DNA from: Gluconacetobacter azotocaptans
Lineage (GTDB): Bacteria; Pseudomonadota; Alphaproteobacteria; Acetobacterales; Acetobacteraceae
Reading direction: 5' to 3'
Assembly: GCF_014174355.1 (NCBI RefSeq)
Contig: NZ_JABEQF010000004.1
Coordinates: 186,001 to 250,000, forward strand
Length of the DNA stretch: 64,000 nucleotides
The notes under the pieces were generated by a model. That model searched no databases and was not told where the DNA came from. It saw nothing but the letters and a program-made list of their open reading frames with translations. Shown here in pieces: positions 35,402 through 44,093 of this stretch (positions are counted from its first letter, which is position 1; every line of letters starts with the position of its first letter). Position numbers and translations under genes: made by a program.

Positions 35402-37750
35402 ATGGGGCGAAAGGCGGCGGATCCTTCTGGTTCTGGACATGTTGTTGTTGCCAGTCGGGCGGCGCCCCTTTCGCCTGTGACGTCTCCCGATAGTCCCGTT
35501 GTGGCGGGTCCCGTGCCCGCCGGATCGCTTCCCGACGAAGCGGCAGTCGCCGTCCGGACGATTTCGTGCGAGGGCCTGCTGCGGCGGATCCGGACCTACG
35601 ACCCGGACGCCGATCTGGATCTGATCCGCCGCGCCTTCGCCGTCGCGCAGCAGGCCCATGCGGGTCAGGCGCGCGACAACGGCGACCCCTACATCACCCA
35701 TCCGCTGGCGGTCGCCAACATCCTGGCCGGCTTCCATCTGGATATGCCCTCGATCGCGACGGCCCTGCTGCACGATACGATCGAGGATACCGGCGTCACC
35801 TACGACCGCCTGCGCGCCGAATTCGGGTCGACGGTGGCCGACCTGGTGGACGGCGTCACCAAGCTGACGCGGCTGGAACTGCAGTCCGACCGCACCAAGC
35901 AGGCCGAAAATTTCCGCAAGCTGGTGCTCGCGATGTCCAAGGACATCCGGGTCCTGATCGTCAAGCTGGCGGACCGGCTGCACAACATGCGTACGCTGCA
36001 TTATGTGCAGCGCCTGGACCGCCGCCAGCGCATTGCGCGCGAGACCATGGAAATCTATGCGCCCCTGGCCGGGCGCATCGGCATGGACAAGGTCAAGAGC
36101 GAACTCCAGGACCTGTCCTTCGTCGAACTGGAACCCGAAGCCAGCGCCACCATCCGCGCCCGCCTGAATTACCTGCGCGGGCAGGGCGCCGACGTCATCG
36201 AGGAGGTCCGGCGCGAACTGACCCAACTGTGCCGCGCCGCCGGGCTGGGCGAGGTCGAGGTGACGGGGCGCGAGAAATCGCCGTTCTCGATCTGGGAGAA
36301 GATGCAGAAGCGCAATGTCGCGTTCGAGCAGCTCTCCGACATCATGGCCTTCCGCATCATCGTGCCGACGCGCGAGGCCTGCTATATCGCCCTGGGCGCG
36401 GTCCATGCCGCCTATCCGGTCATTGTCGGGCGGTTCAAGGATTATATCTCGACGCCCAAGGCGAACGGATACCAAAGCCTGCATACCGGCGTGACGCTGC
36501 GCCACCCGCGCAACCAGAAGATCGAGGTGCAGATCCGCACCGCCGAAATGCACGACATCGCCGAAAACGGCGTGGCGTCACACTGGCTGTACAAGCAGGT
36601 GCCGGGTGTAAGCGAGGACGCAGCGCGGGTGGTGACCGGCCTGCGCTGGGTCCAGGACCTGCTGGATATTCTCGAGGATTCGTCGGCGCCCGACGAATTC
36701 CTCGAGAACACGAAGCTGGAACTCTATCAGGACCAGGTGTTCTGCTTCACCCCCAAGGGGCAACTGATCCCGCTGCCGCGCGGGGCCACGCCGGTCGATT
36801 TCGCCTATGCGGTGCACAGCCAGGTCGGCGACACCTGCGTGGGGGCGCGGATCAACGGCCGCCTGATGCCCTTGCGGCATGAATTGCAGAACGGCGATCA
36901 GGTCGAGATCATGACCGCGCGCGGCGGCACCCCGTCGCCGTCGTGGGAACGGTTCGCCGTCACCGGCAAGGCGCGGGCCCGCATCCGGCGCCATGTCGCC
37001 GCCCAGCAGCGCGAGGCTCATGTCGATGGCGGCCGCGCCGCCCTGGCCAAGGCCTTTCGGCAGGAAGGTGTCGACGGATCGGAAAAGGTGCTGGACGGCA
37101 TCCTGTCCGACCTGAAGCAGGCGTCGGTCGAGGATTTGTACGTCGCCGTCGGCAACGGCAATATCGGCCCGCGCGACGTGGTCCACGCCGCCTATCCGGA
37201 ACTGCGCCAGACGCCCCGTGCCCCGCGCATGGTGCCGGGCATTCCCATGCGCGCGCCCTCGCGCACCGGCAGCCGGCCGAAGGCGGGCGGCGGCATGGCG
37301 CTGGCGGGCATCGGCCCCGGAATCGCTGTGCATTTCGCCGGCTGCTGCCATCCCCTGCCGGGCGACCGGATCGTGGGAATCGTCGCCACCGGCAAGGGCA
37401 TCACCATCCACACCGCCGGTTGCCAGACCCTGGAAAGCTTCGCCGCCACGCCCGAACGCTTCATGGATGTCGATTGGGATTACGATCTGATCGGCCGGGG
37501 CGCGACCGAACCGCATGTCGGGCGCCTGACCGTCGTCGCGGCGAACGAGCCCTCGGTGCTGGCGACGCTGACCAACACGGCGTCGAAGCACGACGGCACG
37601 GTCGTCAATCTGCGGATCGTCAACCGCCAGCTCGATTTCATGGAGATCCTGGCCGATATCGAGGTCCGCGACCTGCGGCACCTCTCCTCGGTCATCGCGT
37701 CGCTGCGGGCGGCGAACGGGATCCTGCAGGTCGAGCGCGCGAAGGGATGA
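35402..37750 (+). CDS. rsh: Bifunctional (p)ppGpp synthetase/hydrolase
   Basis: Rsh makes and degrades the alarmone (p)ppGpp. The 782-residue protein starts with an Ala/Pro-rich extension of about 55 residues. The HD hydrolase domain follows (His124-Asp125 in Leu-Leu-His-Asp-Thr-Ile-Glu-Asp-Thr). The synthetase domain is near 250-380 (Lys-Arg-Asn-Val-Ala, Tyr-Ile-Ser-Thr-Pro-Lys-Ala-Asn-Gly-Tyr-Gln-Ser-Leu-His), then come TGS (near 430-495), a Cys-Cys-containing zinc/helical region (Ala-Gly-Cys-Cys-His-Pro) and the ACT domain at the end. Both halves look intact, so it is probably bifunctional, as usual for alphaproteobacteria, which have a single long Rsh. It follows rpoZ in a likely operon. 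Confidence 0.95.
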   Translation: MGRKAADPSGSGHVVVASRAAPLSPVTSPDSPVVAGPVPAGSLPDEAAVAVRTISCEGLLRRIRTYDPDADLDLIRRAFAVAQQAHAGQARDNGDPYITHPLAVANILAGFHLDMPSIATALLHDTIEDTGVTYDRLRAEFGSTVADLVDGVTKLTRLELQSDRTKQAENFRKLVLAMSKDIRVLIVKLADRLHNMRTLHYVQRLDRRQRIARETMEIYAPLAGRIGMDKVKSELQDLSFVELEPEASATIRARLNYLRGQGADVIEEVRRELTQLCRAAGLGEVEVTGREKSPFSIWEKMQKRNVAFEQLSDIMAFRIIVPTREACYIALGAVHAAYPVIVGRFKDYISTPKANGYQSLHTGVTLRHPRNQKIEVQIRTAEMHDIAENGVASHWLYKQVPGVSEDAARVVTGLRWVQDLLDILEDSSAPDEFLENTKLELYQDQVFCFTPKGQLIPLPRGATPVDFAYAVHSQVGDTCVGARINGRLMPLRHELQNGDQVEIMTARGGTPSPSWERFAVTGKARARIRRHVAAQQREAHVDGGRAALAKAFRQEGVDGSEKVLDGILSDLKQASVEDLYVAVGNGNIGPRDVVHAAYPELRQTPRAPRMVPGIPMRAPSRTGSRPKAGGGMALAGIGPGIAVHFAGCCHPLPGDRIVGIVATGKGITIHTAGCQTLESFAATPERFMDVDWDYDLIGRGATEPHVGRLTVVAANEPSVLATLTNTASKHDGTVVNLRIVNRQLDFMEILADIEVRDLRHLSSVIASLRAANGILQVERAKG

Positions 37751-37769
37751 ACTGGCACGGGCGGGACGG

Positions 37770-38177
37770 ATGCTGATCGGGATCGGGTCCGACCTGTGCG
37801 ACGTCCGGCGGATCGCCAGCGTGCTGGACCGCCATGGCGAGCGATTCCTGCGCCGGGTGTTCACCGACGCCGAAATCCGTCGTGCCGAACGGCGTCACGG
37901 CCAGGCGCGCCTGGGGGCGTACGCCAAACGCTGGGCGGCGAAGGAGGCCTGCGCCAAGGCGCTGGGGACCGGCTTTGCGCAGGGGGTGTTTCATCACGAT
38001 CTGGGCGTCGACAATTTGCCCGGCGGCCAACCGGTCATGATCCTGACGGGCGGGGCCAGGGCCCGCCTGGACACGCTCGTGCCCGCGGGGCGGCAGGCCC
38101 GGCTACTGCTGACGATGACGGACGAATATCCCTACGCCTTCGCCCAGGTGATGATCGAGGCTGGCCCCCCGGCCTAG
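37770..38177 (+). CDS. acpS: Holo-acyl-carrier-protein synthase
   Basis: AcpS transfers 4'-phosphopantetheine to acyl carrier protein. The 135-residue protein has Ile-Gly-Ile-Gly-Ser-Asp-Leu-Cys-Asp near 3-11 (metal-binding Asp8) and Arg-Trp-Ala-Ala-Lys-Glu-Ala-Cys-Ala-Lys-Ala-Leu-Gly near 53-65 with the catalytic Glu. The length fits the family. It lies 19 nt after rsh. Confidence 0.95.
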   Translation: MLIGIGSDLCDVRRIASVLDRHGERFLRRVFTDAEIRRAERRHGQARLGAYAKRWAAKEACAKALGTGFAQGVFHHDLGVDNLPGGQPVMILTGGARARLDTLVPAGRQARLLLTMTDEYPYAFAQVMIEAGPPA

Positions 38178-38309
38178 GGTCGGGGTAGTGTCGAAGGGCC
38201 TTGCGCGCTTGACAGGGGAAGGTCCCCTCGGCTTCATCCGCGGGCTCTGCCGTCCGGCCCGGTATTCCCTCCGGCCCGGCCCCCTTATCCGGATTTAGAC
38301 AGCTGCCCC

Positions 38310-39122
38310 ATGGATGACCAGCGCAAGACCAATTCCTCCTCCCTGCCGGCGGGGGGCGCCATGCCGGCCCTGAGGGGGGCGTGGGACCTGATCCGCACCA
38401 TCCTCATCGCGGGGCTGCTGGCCGTGGGGGTGCGCACGGCGCTGTTCGAACCGTTCAACATCCCGTCCGGCTCGATGATCCCGACGCTGCAGGTCGGCGA
38501 TTATCTGTGGGTTGCGAAATACAGCTACGGCTATTCCCATTTCTCGCTGCCGCGTTCGCCCGACCTGTTCAGCGGGCGGGTTTTCGGACGGATGCCGCAC
38601 CGGGGCGACGTCGCGGTGTTCCGCTTCACCAAGGATACGTCGATCGACTATATCAAGCGGATCGTGGGCCTGCCGGGTGACCGTATCCAGGTCCGCGGCG
38701 GCGAGCTGTATCTCAACGATGTGCTGGTGCCGCGCTTGGCCGAAGGCGATTACGTGGCGGTGGACGAACACCGTACCAACATGGAAGGCCAGCGCTACCG
38801 CGAGATGCTGCCCGGCAGCGGCGGCCAGGGAACGGTGGCGCACGATATCCTGAAGCTGACGAACGAGGGGTTTCAGAACGACACCCCTGTCTATGTGGTG
38901 CCGGCGGGCTATTTCTTTGCCATGGGCGACAATCGCGACGACAGCGCGGACAGCCGCTTCATGGGCGATGACCCGGAGGATCTGGGGTTCGTGCCGATGG
39001 AAAACCTGATCGGTCAGGCCAAATGGATCTTCCTGTCGGTGGAGGCCCGCTATCCGGTCTGGGAATTCTGGATGTGGCCCGCCGAAATCCGCTGGGCGCG
39101 CCTGTTCATGGGGGTGAAATGA
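38310..39122 (+). CDS. lepB: Signal peptidase I
   Basis: LepB removes Sec and Tat signal peptides at the outer face of the inner membrane. The 270-residue enzyme has one membrane anchor (about residues 26-43), catalytic Ser55 in Pro-Ser-Gly-Ser-Met-Ile-Pro-Thr, Lys116 in Tyr-Ile-Lys-Arg-Ile-Val-Gly-Leu-Pro-Gly-Asp and the closing Gly-Asp-Asn-Arg-Asp-Asp-Ser-Ala-Asp-Ser-Arg. Its TGA overlaps the rnc start as ATGA, the common lepB-rnc-era order. A TTGACA lies about 100 nt upstream at 38209, so it may have its own promoter. Confidence 0.96.
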   Translation: MDDQRKTNSSSLPAGGAMPALRGAWDLIRTILIAGLLAVGVRTALFEPFNIPSGSMIPTLQVGDYLWVAKYSYGYSHFSLPRSPDLFSGRVFGRMPHRGDVAVFRFTKDTSIDYIKRIVGLPGDRIQVRGGELYLNDVLVPRLAEGDYVAVDEHRTNMEGQRYREMLPGSGGQGTVAHDILKLTNEGFQNDTPVYVVPAGYFFAMGDNRDDSADSRFMGDDPEDLGFVPMENLIGQAKWIFLSVEARYPVWEFWMWPAEIRWARLFMGVK

Positions 39123-39859
39123 GCGACGCCGCACCGGATGGTGGCGGGGACCCGCTGACGGTTGTCGAGGCCCGTATCGGCTATCATTTCCGCCGGGCCG
39201 ACCTGCTGCGCGAGGCGCTGACCCATCGTTCGGCGGCCCATCAGCGCAATGGCGGGGTGGCCCGGCGTGCCCGCCAGCCCGCCGCCCGGCGCGGGGCCGG
39301 CTCGAACGAGCGCCTGGAGTTCATCGGCGACCGTGTGCTGGGCCTGCTGATGGCGGAATGGTTGCTGGAACGCTTCCCCGACGAGCAGGAAGGTGCGCTG
39401 GGTCCGCGCCACGCGCATCTGGTGTCCCGGCCGGTCCTGGCTGGGATTGCCGAGGCGATGGAGCTGCCGAAGGTGCTTGACGTGGCCGAGCATGAGGCCC
39501 GCGCCGGCGTTCGGCAGATGGCGAACGTCCTGGCCGACGCGGTGGAGGCGATCCTGGGTGCGGTCTATCTGGACGGTGGGCTGGAGCCCGCGCGACGCTT
39601 CGTGCACCGGGCCTGGAACGACTCCATCGTGGCGCAGGCCCAACCGCCCAAGGACCCCAAGACCGCGTTGCAGGAATGGGTCCTGGCGCGGGGACTGCCA
39701 CTGCCGTCCTACCGGACGGTGCAGATGGACGGGCCATCGCACGCGCCGCGCTTCGTCATCGAAGTGACGGCGGCGGGCCTGTCGGCCGAAGGCGTGGCCG
39801 GCAGCAAGCGCGTGGCCGAAAGCGCCGCCGCGGCCGACCTGCTGCGGCGGTTCGAATGA
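39119..39859 (+). CDS. rnc: Ribonuclease III
   Basis: RNase III cuts double-stranded RNA in rRNA and mRNA processing. The 246-residue protein has the catalytic domain with Ser-Asn-Glu-Arg-Leu-Glu-Phe-Ile-Gly-Asp-Arg-Val-Leu near 61-73 and Ala-Asp-Ala-Val-Glu-Ala-Ile-Leu-Gly-Ala (metal-binding Asp and Glu) near 140-149. A double-stranded-RNA-binding domain follows from about 180. Just before the signature helix is an Arg/Ala-rich insert of about 14 residues not usual in the family. Both ends overlap the neighbours by 4 nt or less where era is read from 39856. Confidence 0.95.
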   Translation: MSDAAPDGGGDPLTVVEARIGYHFRRADLLREALTHRSAAHQRNGGVARRARQPAARRGAGSNERLEFIGDRVLGLLMAEWLLERFPDEQEGALGPRHAHLVSRPVLAGIAEAMELPKVLDVAEHEARAGVRQMANVLADAVEAILGAVYLDGGLEPARRFVHRAWNDSIVAQAQPPKDPKTALQEWVLARGLPLPSYRTVQMDGPSHAPRFVIEVTAAGLSAEGVAGSKRVAESAAAADLLRRFE

Positions 39860-39927
39860 CAGACAGTGACGGGAATGCCCGGGGCGAGACGATTCGCCGG
39901 ACGGCCCCGCCGGAAGGAACACGTGAC

Positions 39928-40821
39928 ATGACAACCCGCTGCGGCTTCGTGGCCATCGTCGGGGCGCCGAACGCCGGGAAATCGACACTGCTGAACCGGA
40001 TGGCCGGCGCGAAGCTGTCGATCGTCAGCCCCAAGGCCCAGACGACCCGCTTTCGCGTGCTCGGCATTCTGATGCGCGGGACCAGCCAGATCCTGCTGGT
40101 CGACACCCCTGGCATCTTCCAGCCCAGGCGCAAGCTGGATCGCGCGATGGTCGCGGCCGCCTGGACGGGGTCCGAGGACGCGGACATCACCCTGCTGCTG
40201 GTCGATGCCCGCCGGGGCGTGACCGAATCGCTGCGCGCGATCGTCGAGCAACTGGCGAAGTCGAAGCGCAAGGTCTGGCTGGTGCTGAACAAGACCGACC
40301 TGGTGGACCGGCAGGCCCTGCTGCCGCTGACCGCCCAATTGTCGGCGCTGTTGCCGGTGGAACATGTCTACATGGTCAGCGCCCGATCCGGCGACGGTGT
40401 CGAGGACCTGCTGAAGGCCCTGGCCGAGGCCCTGCCGCCCGGGCCGTACCTGTATCCCGAGGACGATCTGACCGACCTGCCTGACAGGTTGCTGGCGGCC
40501 GAACTGGTGCGTGAGCAGATTTTTCTGCAGACGCACGAAGAAGTGCCCTATGCCGCGACGGCCGAGACCGAGACCTACCGCGAACAGCCGGACGGGTCGG
40601 TTCGCATCGAGGTCACGATCTATGTCGCGCGGGCCGGCCACAAGGCGATCCTGATCGGGGAAAAGGGCAGCCGGATCCGCGAGATCGGCGAGAAGGCGCG
40701 CAAGGATCTTTCGCGTCTTCTGGGCCGGACGTGCCATCTGTTCCTGAATGTGAAGGAACGCGCGGGCTGGGACGAGGAACGGGCACGGCTGCGCGCCATC
40801 GGCCTGGACGACGCCCCCTGA
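39928..40821 (+). CDS. era: GTPase Era
   Basis: Era binds 16S rRNA and monitors 30S assembly. The 297-residue protein has a GTPase domain with Gly-Ala-Pro-Asn-Ala-Gly-Lys-Ser-Thr (G1), Asp-Thr-Pro-Gly (G3) and Asn-Lys-Thr-Asp (G4). A KH domain from about 205 has Leu-Ile-Gly-Glu-Lys-Gly-Ser-Arg-Ile-Arg. The start at 39928 is preceded by GGAAGGAAC and fits the family's N-terminus; an ATG at 39856, overlapping the rnc stop, would add 24 residues and is an alternative. Confidence 0.95.
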   Translation: MTTRCGFVAIVGAPNAGKSTLLNRMAGAKLSIVSPKAQTTRFRVLGILMRGTSQILLVDTPGIFQPRRKLDRAMVAAAWTGSEDADITLLLVDARRGVTESLRAIVEQLAKSKRKVWLVLNKTDLVDRQALLPLTAQLSALLPVEHVYMVSARSGDGVEDLLKALAEALPPGPYLYPEDDLTDLPDRLLAAELVREQIFLQTHEEVPYAATAETETYREQPDGSVRIEVTIYVARAGHKAILIGEKGSRIREIGEKARKDLSRLLGRTCHLFLNVKERAGWDEERARLRAIGLDDAP

Positions 40822-40850
40822 CCCAAGGGGCGGCTGGGGTGATCAGCGTG

Positions 40851-40878
40851 CTTGTGACCTGCCCCAACCGGATATAAG
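40851..40878 (+). promoter_or_regulatory. Candidate pyrH promoter
   Basis: CTTGTG (40851-40856), 16 nt, then TATAAG (40873-40878). Initiation would give a leader of about 67 nt before pyrH that contains the hairpin at 40896-40915. Confidence 0.6.
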
Positions 40879-40895
40879 AGGGGTCTTTACGGGGT

Positions 40896-40915
40896 GACGT
40901 CCCAGAGCGGACGTC
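40896..40915 (+). promoter_or_regulatory. Hairpin in the pyrH leader
   Basis: A 7-bp dyad, GACGTCC and its complement, with a 6-nt loop lies between the candidate promoter and the pyrH ribosome site. It is too short for a strong terminator and has only CCTTGTGT after it; it could affect message stability or bind a protein. Confidence 0.45.
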
Positions 40916-40952
40916 CCTTGTGTGCATTTATCTTGCTGTTCCCGGGGGCTCC

Positions 40953-41693
40953 ATGACAGATCCAGCACCAGACTCGGCCCTCGGCTATCGGCGCGTTCTG
41001 CTGAAGGTATCGGGCGAGGCCCTGATGGGCGACGGCGCGTACGGCATCGACCCGAACATGGTCGACACCATCGCCACCGACATCGCCGAGGTTGCGCGCT
41101 CGGGCGTCGAGGTCTGCCTGGTAATCGGCGGTGGCAACATCTTTCGCGGCGTCGCCGCGGCGGCCCGCGGCATGGACCGGGCGCAGGGCGATTATGCCGG
41201 CATGTTGGCGACCGTCATCAACGCGCTGATGGTGCAGAACGCCCTGGAACGCCATGGGGTGCCGACCCGCGTCATGTCGGCCATCCACATGTCCTCGGTG
41301 GCCGAGCCCTATATCCGCCGCCGTGCGGTGCGCCACATGGAAAAGGGACGGGTCGTCATCTTCGCCGCCGGCACCGGCAATCCGTTCTTCACCACCGACA
41401 CCGCCGCCGCCCTGCGGGCCGCGGAAATGGAGTGCAACGCCCTGCTGAAGGGCACCCAGGTGGACGGCGTCTATTCCGCCGATCCGCGCAAGGACCCGGC
41501 TGCGACGCGCTACGACCGGCTGACCTACCTGGATGTCCTGGCCAAGGACCTGCACGTCATGGATGCCGCTGCCATCAGCCTGGCGCGGGAAAATCGCCTG
41601 CCGATCGTGGTGTTCAACATCCATGCGCCTGGGGCGTTTCCCCAGGTGATGCGGGGCGAGGGGCTGTTTACCCGGATCGTCGAGGCGAACTGA
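40953..41693 (+). CDS. pyrH: Uridylate kinase
   Basis: PyrH phosphorylates UMP to UDP. The 246-residue protein has Leu-Leu-Lys-Val-Ser-Gly-Glu-Ala-Leu near 17-25, [10 protein letters not shown] near 57-66 and [11 protein letters not shown] near 138-148, all family signatures. The ATG at 40953 follows GGGGG; the frame also opens earlier at 40920. It begins the pyrH-frr-uppS-cdsA-dxr-rseP-bamA run. Confidence 0.96.
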   Translation: MTDPAPDSALGYRRVLLKVSGEALMGDGAYGIDPNMVDTIATDIAEVARSGVEVCLVIGGGNIFRGVAAAARGMDRAQGDYAGMLATVINALMVQNALERHGVPTRVMSAIHMSSVAEPYIRRRAVRHMEKGRVVIFAAGTGNPFFTTDTAAALRAAEMECNALLKGTQVDGVYSADPRKDPAATRYDRLTYLDVLAKDLHVMDAAAISLARENRLPIVVFNIHAPGAFPQVMRGEGLFTRIVEAN

Positions 41694-41771
41694 GCGCGCC
41701 GGCATTGCCGGACGTCGTGATTGGACTGGGTGGCCGCAAGCGTGTCGCCCGTTGCGTATGGGAGGGCCATT

Positions 41772-42338
41772 GTGGCTGCTGATCAGAAGACACTGCTGGA
41801 GGACCTGACGCGCCGCATGGACGGCGCCCTGGAAAGCCTGCGCCGCGATTTCGCCGGCCTGCGCTCGGGCCGCGCCAGCCCCGCGCTGCTGGAGCCGGTG
41901 CGTGTCGAGGCCTACGGCGGCGAGGTGCCGCTGACACAGGTCGGCTCGATCGCGGTGCCCGAGGCGCGGATGCTGACGGTGCAGGTCTGGGACCGGTCCC
42001 TGGTCGGCGCGGTGGAACGGGCGATCCGCGATGGCGGCCTGGGCCTGAACCCGGCGGCCGACGGGCAGACCGTGCGTGTTCCCATCCCGCAGCTGACGGC
42101 CGAGCGCCGCAGCGAACTGGCCCGCACGGCCGGAAAATATTCCGAAAACGCGAAGATCGCGGTGCGTGGCGTGCGTCGCGACGGCATGGACCAGACCAAG
42201 CTGCACGAAAAGAAGACCGAGATCAGCCAGGATGACGTCAAGGTCTGGTCCGAGGCGATCCAGAAGCTGACGGACCAGTATGTGAAGCGGATCGACGAGA
42301 TGCTCGCGGACAAGGAACGCGAGATCAAGCAGGTCTGA
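41772..42338 (+). CDS. frr: Ribosome recycling factor
   Basis: RRF splits post-termination ribosomes with EF-G. The 188-residue protein starts at a GTG (41772) behind GGGAGGG; upstream in-frame ATG at 41721 has no site and lengthens the protein beyond the family. Conserved parts are Leu-Arg-Ser-Gly-Arg-Ala-Ser near 29-35, Pro-Leu-Thr-Gln-Val, and the final helix with [12 protein letters not shown]. Confidence 0.95.
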   Translation: MAADQKTLLEDLTRRMDGALESLRRDFAGLRSGRASPALLEPVRVEAYGGEVPLTQVGSIAVPEARMLTVQVWDRSLVGAVERAIRDGGLGLNPAADGQTVRVPIPQLTAERRSELARTAGKYSENAKIAVRGVRRDGMDQTKLHEKKTEISQDDVKVWSEAIQKLTDQYVKRIDEMLADKEREIKQV

Positions 42339-42345
42339 CGCGGCC

Positions 42346-43158
42346 GTGACCGTCCGTTCCGTACCCGGTCGCCTGGCCGGGGATGGCGTCCCGGCGGCAA
42401 ATTCCGTCACGGGTCCGACCGTCGCCGACCTGGATCAGACCCGCGTCGTGCGGGTCGCGCCGGCCCATGTGGCGGTGATCATGGACGGGAACGGGCGCTG
42501 GGCCGCGGCGCGTGGCCTGCCGCGCGTGGCGGGGCATCGCGCGGGGGCCGAGGCCGTTCGCCGCTGTATCCGGGCTGCGATCACGCGCGGGGTGGGCTGT
42601 CTGACGCTTTATGCGTTCTCCTCGGAAAACTGGCGGCGCACGCCCGACGAGGTGGCCGACCTGACCGCGCTGCTGCGGTATTACCTGCGGCACAAGGTCG
42701 CCGAGCTGTGCCGCGAGGGCGTGCGGATTCGCGTCATCGGCGATCTGTCCCGGTTTGATCCCGACGTGCGGGACGAGGCGCGCCGGGCCGAGGAGCAGAC
42801 GGCCGCCAATACGAAGCTGACCCTGGTGCTGGCGCTGTCCTATGGCGGACGGGCCGACATCGTGCAGGCGGCCATGCGGCTGGCCTTTGCCGCGCGCAGC
42901 GGCGCGATCGACCCCGGTGAACTGGATGAAGCCCTGTTCAGCCGCTTCCTGCTGACCGCTGACATTCCCGATCCCGACCTGATCATCCGTACCAGCGGCG
43001 AATGTCGCCTGTCGAATTTCCTGCTGTGGCAATCGGCCTATGCCGAACTGATCTTCATCGAAACGCTCTGGCCCGATTTCGACGAACGTCATTTTGACGC
43101 GGCGCTGGAAACCTTCGCCCGTCGTGAAAGGCGTTTCGGTGCTCGCCCTGCCGTCTGA
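42346..43158 (+). CDS. uppS: Undecaprenyl diphosphate synthase
   Basis: UppS builds the C55 carrier lipid for peptidoglycan and O-antigen. The 270-residue enzyme starts at a GTG 7 nt after frr and has a 40-residue N-terminal extension. The catalytic Asp47 lies in Ile-Met-Asp-Gly-Asn-Gly-Arg-Trp; Phe-Ser-Ser-Glu-Asn-Trp and Arg-Thr-Ser-Gly-Glu-Cys-Arg-Leu-Ser-Asn-Phe are also present. The usual Gly-Glu-x-Arg site has Cys as its variable residue. The end overlaps cdsA. Confidence 0.95.
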   Translation: MTVRSVPGRLAGDGVPAANSVTGPTVADLDQTRVVRVAPAHVAVIMDGNGRWAAARGLPRVAGHRAGAEAVRRCIRAAITRGVGCLTLYAFSSENWRRTPDEVADLTALLRYYLRHKVAELCREGVRIRVIGDLSRFDPDVRDEARRAEEQTAANTKLTLVLALSYGGRADIVQAAMRLAFAARSGAIDPGELDEALFSRFLLTADIPDPDLIIRTSGECRLSNFLLWQSAYAELIFIETLWPDFDERHFDAALETFARRERRFGARPAV

Positions 43159-44056
43159 TCCCGCCGGGGGGGCTGTTTCCTCCCGGCCTGCGCGCAATTG
43201 GAAGGATCTGCGCGCCCGCCTGGCCTCGGCGGCCGTGCTGGTGCCGCTGGCGGCCCTGTGCGTCTGGGCGGGGGGCATCGCCTATGCGATCCTGATCCTG
43301 CTGGCCATGGCCGGCATGGCGCTGGAATGGGGGCGCCTGTTCGACCTGCGTCCGACGCGCTGGCGCGGCGTGCTGTATCTGCTCTGGCCGCTGGCGGCGG
43401 GGGCCGCGGCGCTGGACGGGCAATGGCGCGGGGCGTTCGTGGTGATGGCGGGCGGCTTCGTGTTCGGGCCGGCCTTGTGGGCGGGGCAGGTGGTCATCGG
43501 ATGTGCCGGCGTGGCGTTGCTGTGGCTGCGGAACATGACGGTTCCCGGTGCGGGCGTGGTGCTGTTCGTCGTCACCTGCGTCGTCGTCAGCGACAGTGCC
43601 GCCTATCTGGTCGGCCGCCTTCTGGGCGGCCCCAAGCTCGCCCCCGCCATTTCCCCGGCAAAGACCTGGTCGGGGTCGATCGGGGGAATGGTCTTCGCGA
43701 TGCTGGCCGGGACAATCGTGTTCATGGCGGTGTCGGGTGGGGCAGGCGACTGGTGGCGGGGCACGCTGTTCGGCGGCCTGACCGCCATTGCGGCCCAGAT
43801 CGGCGACCTGGCGGAAAGCGCGCTGAAGCGTGCGCGGGGCGTAAAGGATTCCGGCGCGCTGATCCCCGGTCACGGCGGGTTGCTCGACCGCTTCGACGGC
43901 CTCCTGGTCGCGGCGCCGCTGGCAGCCCTGCTGTCGCTGGGGGCGGCGGGCGGTGCCGCATTCTGGTATGTGACGCCGTCGGGCCTGGTTTCGGCCCTGC
44001 TGGCGATTCCAGGGGGGCATTCCGGCCCCGTCGCCGCAGGGACACAGGGGCCTTGA
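43139..44056 (+). CDS. cdsA: Phosphatidate cytidylyltransferase
   Basis: CdsA makes CDP-diacylglycerol, precursor of all phospholipids, in the inner membrane. The 305-residue protein has six to seven hydrophobic segments and the full signature near the C-terminus: Ser-Ala-Leu-Lys-Arg, Lys-Asp-Ser-Gly, Pro-Gly-His-Gly-Gly-Leu-Leu-Asp-Arg-Phe-Asp. The start is taken as the GTG at 43139, with GAAAGG 7 nt before it, overlapping uppS by 20 nt. A GTG at 43124 and an ATG at 43094 are alternatives. Confidence 0.93.
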   Translation: MLALPSDPAGGAVSSRPARNWKDLRARLASAAVLVPLAALCVWAGGIAYAILILLAMAGMALEWGRLFDLRPTRWRGVLYLLWPLAAGAAALDGQWRGAFVVMAGGFVFGPALWAGQVVIGCAGVALLWLRNMTVPGAGVVLFVVTCVVVSDSAAYLVGRLLGGPKLAPAISPAKTWSGSIGGMVFAMLAGTIVFMAVSGGAGDWWRGTLFGGLTAIAAQIGDLAESALKRARGVKDSGALIPGHGGLLDRFDGLLVAAPLAALLSLGAAGGAAFWYVTPSGLVSALLAIPGGHSGPVAAGTQGP

Positions 44057-44093
44057 GACATATCCTCGCTTACCGATCAGGGAACAGGAAAGC

